DNA of 7,094 bases from Burkholderiales bacterium (GTDB taxonomy: Bacteria > Pseudomonadota > Gammaproteobacteria > Burkholderiales > Usitatibacteraceae): positions 1 through 7,094 of the forward strand of contig JAJAYN010000528.1 of NCBI GenBank assembly GCA_026786225.1, given 5' to 3'. Below, piece after piece: positions 1 to 5,481 of this stretch. The position numbers were made by a program, and so were the translations under genes. The notes beneath the pieces are model-generated. The model saw nothing but the letters and a program-made list of their open reading frames with translations. It ran no database searches and was not told the DNA's origin. Every line of letters starts with the position of its first letter. Positions within the stretch are counted from its first letter, which is position 1.

Positions 1-642
1 GGTAAATGCGCCGCGTTCATGGCCGAATAATTCACTCTCGAGCAAATCTTTAGGTATCGCGGCGGTATTGATGGCGATGAACGGCTTGGCGGCGCGCGGG
101 CTGTGGCGGTGCAGCGCGAGCGCGACCAACTCCTTGCCGGTACCCGATTCGCCGGTAATCAATACCGTGGCGTGCGACTGGGAGAGGCGACCGATGGCGC
201 GAAATACCTCCTGCATGGTTGGTGCCGAGCCAAGTATTTCAGGTACGTTGCTGGCGATTTCTTCGCTTGGCGATTTTCGAACCGACTCATCCAGTGCGCG
301 ACGTATCAACTCGACCGCGTGATCGACATCGAACGGCTTTGGAAGGTATTCAAACGCGCCCCCCTGAAACGCGGCGACGGCACTTTCCAGGTCGGAATAT
401 GCCGTCATGATGATGACCGGTGTGGTCGGCAGTTTCAATTTCAGTTGTTGCATGAATTCGAGCCCCGACGCACCCGGCATGCGAATGTCGCTGATCACAG
501 CCTGCGGTGCGCTGTCTTCGAGCGCGTCAAGTGCGTCTTGTGCCGCTGCAAAAGATCGAAACACGATACCCTCGCGAGAAAGCGATTTTTCGATTACCCA
601 ACGAATGCTTTTATCGTCATCAATGATCCAGACTGGCCGCAT
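1..642 (-). CDS. ntrC: Nitrogen regulation response regulator NtrC (NR(I)), 3' end outside the window
   Basis: Seen: 214 codons from ATG at 642, open to the window edge, so only the N-terminal part is present. Residues 1-120 are a receiver domain: acidic cluster D8-D9-D10, phospho-acceptor D52 in the block SDIRMPG, T80 in MTAYSD, and K102 in LPKPF. The AAA+ sigma-54 activator domain begins near residue 136 with Walker A GESGTGKE (164-171). ESELFGHERGAFT ends exactly at the edge, inside the GAFTGA loop that contacts sigma-54. The rest of the AAA+ domain and the Fis-type DNA-binding domain must lie beyond base 1. Known for the family: NtrB phosphorylates the receiver aspartate under nitrogen limitation, and the oligomer then remodels RNA polymerase-sigma-54 at glnA and other nitrogen genes. 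It starts 9 bases after the ntrB stop, so the two are almost certainly co-transcribed. Its ribosome site is weak (AAGCGG just upstream), which suggests translational coupling. Confidence 0.97.
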   Translation of the reverse strand, partial: MRPVWIIDDDKSIRWVIEKSLSREGIVFRSFAAAQDALDALEDSAPQAVISDIRMPGASGLEFMQQLKLKLPTTPVIIMTAYSDLESAVAAFQGGAFEYLPKPFDVDHAVELIRRALDESVRKSPSEEIASNVPEILGSAPTMQEVFRAIGRLSQSHATVLITGESGTGKELVALALHRHSPRAAKPFIAINTAAIPKDLLESELFGHERGAFT

Positions 643-651
643 TTACCGCTT

Positions 652-1758
652 TCAAGAAGGTTGTGATGTGTCGGGCGTTGCCGGAATGTTGCGTACTGGC
701 AGCAATACGGTGAACCGGGTTTGCCCGGGAATGCTGTCGAATTCGATTATCCCGTGATGCTGATTGACGAGATCCTGCGCGATAGACAAACCCAGGCCGG
801 TGCCGCCGTCCCGTCCCGATACGAGGGGATAAAAAATCTTGTCCTGGAGTGCGTTTGCCACACCCGGTCCGTTATCGATGATGTCGATCATGATGGCGTA
901 GCGATAGCGCACGCGTGCCAGCGTTACCTGGCGGGCGATACGGGTCACGATGCGAATCTCGCCGCGCCCCTTTATCGATTGCGCGGCGTTCCTCGCAACG
1001 TTGAGTAGCGCCTGAATCAACGGTTCTTTCTCGCCAACGAGTTCGGGAAGGCTGGCATCATAATCACGCACCACACTGATGCCGTCCGGAAATTCCGCGA
1101 GCATCAATGCTCTTACCCGCTCCAGTACTTCGTGAATATTGAGACTGACAAGTTTTGGCAGGCGGTGGGGTGTGAGCAGGCGATCCATCAGGGCCTGGAG
1201 CCGGTCAGCTTCTTGCACGATGACTTGTGTGTACTCTTTCAACTCGATGTGCGGCAACTCGCGTTCAAGCAATTGCGCGGAACCACGAATGCCACCCAGC
1301 GGATTCTTGATCTCGTGGGCAAGGTTACGGATCAACTCGCGATTCAATTGCTGATGCTCTAGAATTTTTTCTTCGCGGACGATTTTCATTTGCTGGTTTT
1401 GCTGATGAAACTCCACGATCAATCGCTGCCCCTCAGCAGGGGCCGCAGTGCAGGCGGTGTGAAGAATGGCGGCAGCGGCGGTTTCAAGGGTGAGTTCGTT
1501 TTCGCTGAAGCTGGCGTCGTACTTCACCACTTGCTCAAGCATTGCAAAAAGCGACGCATTGCCTGTGTGGGCTGAAAACAGACGTGCGCACGGTTGCCCA
1601 ATTGCATTTTTCTGGCTAAACGCAAACATGGTTTCGGCGGAAGGATTGGCGTAAACCAGTACGAACGAGCGGTCCAGAACAATGACGGCCGTCGACAGCA
1701 GATCGAGGCCGACGTAATGACCAAGACCGGGAAAAGGTTGTGCGGGACGGATCGGCAT
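652..1758 (-). CDS. ntrB: Nitrogen regulation sensor histidine kinase/phosphatase NtrB (GlnL, NR(II))
   Basis: Seen: 368 residues, normal length for NtrB, with no membrane segment, as expected for this cytosolic kinase. A PAS-like domain fills about residues 12-125 (LLSTAVIVLD, then YANPSAE). The dimerisation/phosphoacceptor domain holds H148 in NLAHEIKNPLGGIRGSAQLL. The catalytic ATPase domain shows the N box (LLNVARNAAQS, N253 and N257), the G1 box DNGPGV (295-300) and the G2 box GGTGLGLS (318-325). Known: it phosphorylates NtrC when nitrogen is scarce and, with PII (GlnB) bound, acts as its phosphatase. The start is well constrained: an in-frame TAA lies immediately before the ATG at 1758, although no clear Shine-Dalgarno is visible. 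It is separated from the DUF4124 gene by 207 bases containing a terminator and a candidate sigma-54 promoter, so ntrBC probably forms its own unit. Confidence 0.97.
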   Translation of the reverse strand: MPIRPAQPFPGLGHYVGLDLLSTAVIVLDRSFVLVYANPSAETMFAFSQKNAIGQPCARLFSAHTGNASLFAMLEQVVKYDASFSENELTLETAAAAILHTACTAAPAEGQRLIVEFHQQNQQMKIVREEKILEHQQLNRELIRNLAHEIKNPLGGIRGSAQLLERELPHIELKEYTQVIVQEADRLQALMDRLLTPHRLPKLVSLNIHEVLERVRALMLAEFPDGISVVRDYDASLPELVGEKEPLIQALLNVARNAAQSIKGRGEIRIVTRIARQVTLARVRYRYAIMIDIIDNGPGVANALQDKIFYPLVSGRDGGTGLGLSIAQDLVNQHHGIIEFDSIPGQTRFTVLLPVRNIPATPDTSQPS

Positions 1759-1817
1759 TTAGGTGGGTGCGCTGCAAAGGCTAGGAGATACGAAGATAAG
1801 AAGTGCGAACATAAAAA

Positions 1818-1832
1818 GCAAGTTCTGCGCCA
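1818..1832 (-). promoter_or_regulatory. Candidate sigma-54 (-24/-12) promoter of ntrBC
   Basis: Read on the minus strand the site is TGGCGCAGAACTTGC. It keeps the GG of the -24 element (1831-1830) and the TTGC of the -12 element at the canonical spacing. It differs from TGGCACG-N4-TTGC only at two less critical positions. The predicted start is near 1806, giving a leader of about 48 bases before the ntrB ATG, and it lies downstream of the DUF4124 terminator, where a promoter is needed. A competing sigma-70 reading exists in the same DNA: TTGCTT (1821-1816), 17 bases, TATCTT (1798-1793). A promoter here is likely; which sigma factor uses it is an inference. Confidence 0.5.
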
Positions 1833-1891
1833 TACCTGTGCTGCCTGTAATTCATCATTTGAGGATACCGTTTTCGCCTATTGCAGGGGCG

Positions 1892-1927
1892 AAAAAAAAC
1901 GCCGAAGGCTCTTCACCGTCGGCGTTT
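1892..1927 (-). terminator. Intrinsic terminator downstream of the DUF4124 gene
   Basis: A 9-bp stem (AAACGCCGA at 1897-1905 against TCGGCGTTT at 1919-1927) closes a 13-base loop that may add a GG/CC pair. On the minus strand the stem runs straight into eight Ts (1899-1892). It starts 38 bases after the DUF4124 stop codon and before the ntrB promoter region, so it should separate the two transcripts. Confidence 0.85.
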
Positions 1928-1965
1928 CAAATATCGATCGGCAACCCGATCGAAAGGAGACGTGA

Positions 1966-2652
1966 CTACCTCGTAGCGACCAACTCTTCACGCAGTGCAG
2001 CGATACTGCCTTCATGCATCGTTACTTCATCCTGCAAATTGCGCACGCGTTCGAAGTGACGCTCGATTTCGGCGCGCACTTCAGGGCTGATAAGGGGTTT
2101 CTGCGCGGTGACCGCGTTAGTCGTGGCGGCAAAAGACGCGCGCATCGTCCACACTTCGCCCGAGCGACGTTGTTCTTCGGCAAGCGCATTGCGCGACGCT
2201 TCCAGTGATTTTCCCTCGGCCTGAATTTCACTTTGCAGGATGCGCCGCCGCACGTCGGCGCGGCGCTGTTGTACTTTGTCGCCGGTATCCAGGGCGGCGA
2301 TCAGGGTAGGTTTGGTTTGGACAATTGCTGGTGTCTCGACTGGTGCCGCAATCGCTGCAGCAAATGCAACCGGTACTGCGTTGGCCGCAGATGTCGGCGA
2401 TGGCACGCTGATCACCTTCGCCACCGGAATTGCGCGCGCGGTAGTTGGACTGCTATTTGACGCGCCCGACGAAGACTGAAGGACCGTTAACGGCTCCAGG
2501 TTTACCTTGGCGCCCCCTTTGATGGGCGTATTGGCGTAAGTGACGCGCCCGCTCTCATCGACAAACTTGTAAATCGTTTGGGAATTCTGTGCAGATGCCA
2601 TCACCGGCACGAGAGCCAAGCCGACAAAAGCACATTTCGTGAGTCGATTCAT
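1966..2652 (-). CDS. Secreted/periplasmic DUF4124-domain protein with coiled-coil C-terminus
   Basis: Seen: 228 residues. The N-terminus is a typical signal peptide (basic MNRLTK, hydrophobic core, likely cleavage after ASA at residue 21), so the protein should reach the periplasm. Residues 26-53 match the DUF4124 pattern (IYKFVDESGRVTYANTP), a short module common in proteobacterial envelope proteins and without a settled biochemical role. Residues 60-120 are low-complexity Ala/Ser/Pro/Val and probably disordered. Residues 125-163 and 189-225 are rich in Glu, Arg, Gln, Leu and Ala and look like coiled-coil helices. I recall DUF4124 genes sitting between glnA and ntrBC in betaproteobacteria, but no nitrogen-related function follows from the sequence. 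It has its own candidate promoter and is bounded by terminators on both sides. The ribosome site is weak. The gene call is secure; the function is unknown. Confidence 0.9.
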   Translation of the reverse strand: MNRLTKCAFVGLALVPVMASAQNSQTIYKFVDESGRVTYANTPIKGGAKVNLEPLTVLQSSSGASNSSPTTARAIPVAKVISVPSPTSAANAVPVAFAAAIAAPVETPAIVQTKPTLIAALDTGDKVQQRRADVRRRILQSEIQAEGKSLEASRNALAEEQRRSGEVWTMRASFAATTNAVTAQKPLISPEVRAEIERHFERVRNLQDEVTMHEGSIAALREELVATR

Positions 2653-2704
2653 TGCGTTTCAGGCCGAATTTGTCGTCCGGTCAGTCCGCGTTAGAGGGTC
2701 TTAC

Positions 2705-2733
2705 AGCATACGGCTCGAAAAATTCTTTTGCAA
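2705..2733 (-). promoter_or_regulatory. Candidate sigma-70 promoter of the DUF4124 gene
   Basis: On the minus strand, TTGCAA (2733-2728) is followed after 17 bases by TATGCT (2710-2705). Each box matches 4 of 6 consensus bases at ideal spacing. The predicted start near 2698 leaves a leader of roughly 46 bases. Its position between the glnA terminator and the DUF4124 start supports it, but the match alone is modest. Confidence 0.4.
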
Positions 2734-2850
2734 TACAACAACTTGTGGTCCGCCCATCCTCCCGCCACTACCGGTAGTTTGTGCAGTCAAAATCACCCGC
2801 GTTTGGGACATTTATTTCAGCAGAAGTTGGCCCCACTTCACTGCGAGACG

Positions 2851-2889
2851 AAAAAAGGGCGGAACGACCAAGTCGTTGCGCCCTTTTTT
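2851..2889 (-). terminator. Strong, nearly symmetrical terminator of glnA
   Basis: The arms AAAAAAGGGCG (2851-2861) plus AACGAC (2863-2868) pair with GTCGTT (2872-2877) plus CGCCCTTTTTT (2879-2889). The hairpin has one G-G mismatch and a 3-base loop. On the minus strand it lies about 80 bases past the glnA stop and ends in a six-T run. Because the A-run is mirrored by a T-run, it should also work for transcription in the plus direction. Confidence 0.9.
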
Positions 2890-2970
2890 CTTCTTTTTGA
2901 GGCGCCGTTATTGTGTGAAAGAAGCCCGCGAACTTGTCGTTCTAAATTGCGCGACGCTTTTGCGCTTCGA

Positions 2971-4380
2971 CTACAGCGAGTAGTACATATCAAACTCAAT
3001 CGGATGCGTCGTCATGCGGAAACGGGTCACTTCCTGCATCTTGAGTTCAATGTAGGCGTCGATCATTTCGTTGGAGAACACGCCGCCACGGGTCAGGAAC
3101 TCACGGTCCTTATCAAGATAGTCAAGCGCCTGATCCAGCGAGGAGCATACGGTCGGGATCTTGGCGTCATCTTCCGGCGTCACATCGTACAGATTCTTGT
3201 CTGATGGGTAGCCCGGGGGAATCTTGTTCTGCACGCCGTCCAGCCCGGCCATCATCATTGCCGCAAATGCGAGGTACGGGTTCGCGGTTGGGTCTGGAAA
3301 ACGCACTTCGATGCGACGCGCCTTGTCCGATTGCACATAAGGAACACGGATCGAAGCCGAGCGGTTGCGTGCGGAGTAGGCCAGCTTTACGGGCGCTTCA
3401 AAGCCTGGAACCAAACGCTTGTAGGAGTTGGTGCCTGGGTTGGTGATCGCATTGAGGGCGCGCGCATGCTTGATAATGCCGCCGATGTAATAAAGCGCAA
3501 ATTCGGAGAGACCCGCGTAGCCGTTGCCAGCGAACAGGTTCTTGCCGTCTTTCCAGATCGACTGATGCACGTGCATGCCCGAGCCGTTGTCGCCAACGAT
3601 TGGTTTGGGCATGAATGTCGCCGTTTTGCCGTAGCTGTGGGCAACGTTCTGCACCACATACTTCAGGCGCTGATTCCAGTCTGCGCGCTTGACCAGGGTT
3701 TCAAACTTGGTGCCGATCTCGCACTGGCCAGCGTTTGCGACCTCATGGTGATGCACCTCGACTTCCACGCCAACGTCCTCAAGCGCGGTGCACATCGCCG
3801 AACGGATGTCCTGCAACTGGTCCACCGGCGGGACCGGAAAGTAACCGCCTTTGACGGTCGGGCGATGGCCAAGATTGCCGCCCTCGAATTTCCCGTCGGT
3901 CGACCAAGCCGCCTCTTCCGAGTAGATCTTGCACGAGCTGCCCGACATGTTGTCTGACCACTCCACTGCGTCAAAAATGAAGAATTCGGGTTCCGGACCG
4001 AAGTAGGCGACATCGCCGATACCGCTCGCCTTCAAATAGGCTTCTGCGCGTCGGCCAAGCGAACGTGGATCGCGGTCATAACCTTTCCCGGTTGAAGGCT
4101 CAATCACATCGCAGGAAAGTACCAACGTCGGTTCGTCGTAAAAGGGATCGACAAAAGCAGAGTCCGGGTCAGGCATCAGAATCATGTCCGACGCTTCGAT
4201 GCCTTTCCAGCCAGCAATCGATGACCCGTCAAACGCATGTCCTTCGGTGAATTTCTCTTCACCGAACGCCTTGACCGGCACGGATACATGTTGCTCTTTG
4301 CCCTTGGTATCGGTAAAACGGAAATCAACGAACTTGATTTCGTTTTCTTTCACCATTTTTAGTACTTCTGCGACAACCAT
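2971..4380 (-). CDS. glnA: Glutamine synthetase, type I (GS I-beta)
   Basis: Makes glutamine from glutamate, ammonia and ATP in the cytosol, the main ammonia-assimilation step; family members are dodecamers. Seen: 469 residues, the usual length for this type. The N-terminal beta-grasp domain holds the FDGSSI loop (50-55). The catalytic domain shows GPEPEF (E130, E132), NGSGMHVHQS (H270), the GFEAP flap (E328), NRSASIRVP (339-347) and RIEVRFPDPTANPY (356-369). Y398 in KNLYDV is the tyrosine adenylylated by GlnE in the I-beta group, so activity is probably controlled post-translationally as well. The frame stays open for 59 more codons upstream (to 4557). I choose ATG 4380 because AGGAG sits 6 bases before it, the family N-terminus begins there, and the extension would run through the promoter and enhancer. 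Transcription probably depends on NtrC and sigma-54. Confidence 0.98.
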   Translation of the reverse strand: MVVAEVLKMVKENEIKFVDFRFTDTKGKEQHVSVPVKAFGEEKFTEGHAFDGSSIAGWKGIEASDMILMPDPDSAFVDPFYDEPTLVLSCDVIEPSTGKGYDRDPRSLGRRAEAYLKASGIGDVAYFGPEPEFFIFDAVEWSDNMSGSSCKIYSEEAAWSTDGKFEGGNLGHRPTVKGGYFPVPPVDQLQDIRSAMCTALEDVGVEVEVHHHEVANAGQCEIGTKFETLVKRADWNQRLKYVVQNVAHSYGKTATFMPKPIVGDNGSGMHVHQSIWKDGKNLFAGNGYAGLSEFALYYIGGIIKHARALNAITNPGTNSYKRLVPGFEAPVKLAYSARNRSASIRVPYVQSDKARRIEVRFPDPTANPYLAFAAMMMAGLDGVQNKIPPGYPSDKNLYDVTPEDDAKIPTVCSSLDQALDYLDKDREFLTRGGVFSNEMIDAYIELKMQEVTRFRMTTHPIEFDMYYSL

Positions 4381-4386
4381 GTTGTT

Positions 4387-4391
4387 CTCCT
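4387..4391 (-). promoter_or_regulatory. Shine-Dalgarno of glnA (decides the start)
   Basis: AGGAG on the minus strand, 6 bases before ATG 4380, is the clearest ribosome-binding site in the window. It sets the start of glnA and argues against the upstream in-frame extension. Confidence 0.9.
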
Positions 4392-4442
4392 GATTAATAT
4401 GCGAAATGTGACCATGTTGATTTTGCGTGACTGGAAAATTTA

Positions 4443-4457
4443 GCAGAAAGCATGCCA
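4443..4457 (-). promoter_or_regulatory. Candidate sigma-54 (-24/-12) promoter of glnA
   Basis: The minus strand reads TGGCATGCTTTCTGC. It has GG (4456-4455) and GC (4444-4443) at exact -24/-12 spacing and differs from TGGCACG-N4-TTGC at two positions. The predicted start near 4432 gives a leader of about 51 bases. The site sits downstream of an IHF-like site and NtrC-like sites in the standard order for an NtrC-activated promoter. Confidence 0.75.
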
Positions 4458-4473
4458 TCAAAAAAGTGCCAAC

Positions 4474-4486
4474 TAAGCTTTTGATT
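4474..4486 (-). promoter_or_regulatory. Candidate IHF binding site between enhancer and promoter
   Basis: The minus strand reads AATCAAAAGCTTA, an exact fit to the IHF consensus WATCAA-N4-TTR, with a T-rich tract on its upstream side. Its centre is about 48 bases upstream of the predicted glnA start, between the -24 box and the NtrC-like arms. That is where IHF bends DNA at many sigma-54 promoters. IHF use here is an inference. Confidence 0.55.
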
Positions 4487-4520
4487 AAAAAGAGTATTAA
4501 GTCCTTGCCCCTGCGTCTTA

Positions 4521-4565
4521 GCCCAACATTGGTGCCAAATAAATTTATTCGCACCAATATTGGGC
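4521..4565. promoter_or_regulatory. Paired NtrC-like enhancer sites forming a large inverted repeat
   Basis: The left arm GCCCAACATTGGTGC (4521-4535) and right arm GCACCAATATTGGGC (4551-4565) are inverted copies with a single mismatch, separated by 15 AT-rich bases. Each arm contains one perfect NtrC half-site (GCACC) and a degenerate second half; the family consensus is GCACC-N5-GGTGC. Arm centres are 30 bp apart, about three helical turns, and lie at roughly -96 and -126 from the predicted glnA start. The strong E. coli glnA NtrC sites sit at about -108 and -140. The outer arm ends just short of the candidate aroE promoter. Confidence 0.7.
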
Positions 4566-4572
4566 GTGGGAA

Positions 4573-4601
4573 TTGACTTCGACTTGCTCATGATACATAA
4601 C
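4573..4601 (+). promoter_or_regulatory. Candidate sigma-70 promoter of aroE-mtgA
   Basis: TTGACT (4573-4578) lies 17 bases before CATAAC (4596-4601), a good -35 with a 4-of-6 -10. The predicted start near 4608 gives a leader of about 55 bases. A second TTGACT at 4632 has no usable -10 before the ATG. The -35 begins 7 bp after the NtrC-like arm, so NtrC binding could influence it. Confidence 0.4.
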
Positions 4602-4662
4602 TCCAAACCTTTGATTGAACCCGTGTGGCTTTTGACTATTTCACCGTGGTGGTCCAGACAAT

Positions 4663-5481
4663 ATGACTGATCGCTACGCCGTCATCGGAAATCCGGTCGC
4701 GCACTCCAGATCGCCGGAAATACATGCCGCGTTCGCACGTGAATGCGGCGCGGATATTGAATATGGCCGGTTGCTCGCGCCCGTTGCGCGGTTTGCGGAA
4801 ACGGCTGAAGCCTTTCGCGCCGGCGGCGCGGCAGGAGCAAACGTCACGCTCCCATTTAAGCTTGAAGCGTTTGCCTTCGCGCACGCGCGTACCGCGCGCG
4901 CGGAACGTGGTCGATCTGTGAACACGTTGCACTTTGAAACCAACCACGTTGTCGGTGACAACACTGATGGCGTCGGCCTTTGCCGCGATATTGAGCAAAA
5001 TATCGGCCAGCCGTTGCTGGGTACCAGGATATTGCTCATCGGCGCCGGCGGTGCCGCGCGCGCCGTCGTCGGGGCATTGATGGATTGTCAGCCTGAACTA
5101 CTGGCCATCACCAACCGCACACCGGCAAAAGCGCAAGCTATCGTCGATGAGATCAACGTAAAAAATATGTTGCGTGCCGTTGGGCTGACGGAGTTGCCGA
5201 AACTTCGTTTTGACGTACTCATTAATGCAACCTCGGCAAGCTTGTCTGCAAGTTTGCCGCTAGTGCCGCTATCTAGTTTTGACAATAATGCGCTGGCCTA
5301 CGACATGATGTATGGCAAGGGCTTGACGCCCTTTCTGGCACTGGCTGCTGGTACCGGCGCACGTACCGCAGACGGCATTGGCATGCTCGTGGAACAGGCG
5401 GCGGAGGCGTTTTATGTATGGCGAGGTGTGCGGCCTTCAACTGGCCCCGTCCTCGATCTTTTGAAACAAGCCGCGCGGTGA
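4663..5481 (+). CDS. aroE: Shikimate dehydrogenase (NADP+)
   Basis: Reduces 3-dehydroshikimate to shikimate with NADPH, the fourth step of the shikimate pathway to aromatic amino acids, in the cytosol. Seen: 272 residues, the normal length. The substrate-binding domain shows SRSP (S15, S17), NVTLPFK with catalytic K66, VNTL with N87, and GDNTDG with catalytic D102. The Rossmann domain shows GAGGAARA (127-134) and NRTPAKA (151-157), whose N-R-T fits NADP specificity. Further on come NATSAS (188-193), YDMMYGKG (213-220) and DGIGMLVEQAAEAF (237-250, Q245 near the substrate). All expected residues are present. ATG 4663 is the only sensible start, since an in-frame TGA lies at 4633 with no other start codon between. 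The ribosome site is poor (GGTGGT about 9 bases upstream). It heads a plus-strand operon whose next gene overlaps its stop. Confidence 0.98.
   Translation: MTDRYAVIGNPVAHSRSPEIHAAFARECGADIEYGRLLAPVARFAETAEAFRAGGAAGANVTLPFKLEAFAFAHARTARAERGRSVNTLHFETNHVVGDNTDGVGLCRDIEQNIGQPLLGTRILLIGAGGAARAVVGALMDCQPELLAITNRTPAKAQAIVDEINVKNMLRAVGLTELPKLRFDVLINATSASLSASLPLVPLSSFDNNALAYDMMYGKGLTPFLALAAGTGARTADGIGMLVEQAAEAFYVWRGVRPSTGPVLDLLKQAAR

Larger units (their letters stand above)
2653..2970. other. Intergenic region between glnA and the DUF4124 gene
   Basis: This 318-base gap has no convincing gene on either strand. From the glnA side it holds the glnA terminator (2889-2851), a perfect 12-bp palindrome ACTACCGGTAGT (2767-2778) of unknown meaning, and a candidate sigma-70 promoter (2733-2705) leading into the DUF4124 gene. 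An open plus-strand frame crosses the gap but shows no coding character. Confidence 0.7.

Noticed and set aside
103..666. 187-codon plus-strand open frame over ntrC
   Set aside because: It is antisense to a clear NtrC coding sequence, with no recognisable motif; long antisense frames are common opposite GC-rich genes.
2639..3204. Plus-strand open frames spanning the glnA/DUF4124 gap
   Set aside because: They run across a terminator hairpin and into antisense glnA, with no ribosome site or protein-like pattern.
3331..3957. 208-codon plus-strand open frame inside glnA
   Set aside because: It is the antisense shadow of the highly conserved glnA and has no family features.
4359..4415. 18-codon out-of-frame ORF overlapping the glnA start, a possible leader peptide
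   Set aside because: It has no ribosome site and nothing distinctive in composition; the glnA Shine-Dalgarno lies inside it.
4458..4472. Second sigma-54-like TGGCAC on the minus strand upstream of the glnA -24 box
   Set aside because: The -12 GC is missing at the right spacing (the sequence is a T-run then GAT), so only the 4457-4443 element fits.
4381..4557. N-terminal extension of glnA giving a 528-residue protein
   Set aside because: The strong AGGAG site and the family N-terminus place the start at 4380. The extension runs through the leader, promoter and enhancer and does not resemble the family.
4521..4565. Reading the inverted repeat as a terminator
   Set aside because: There is no T-run on either side and it lies between divergent promoters, where an enhancer is the better explanation.
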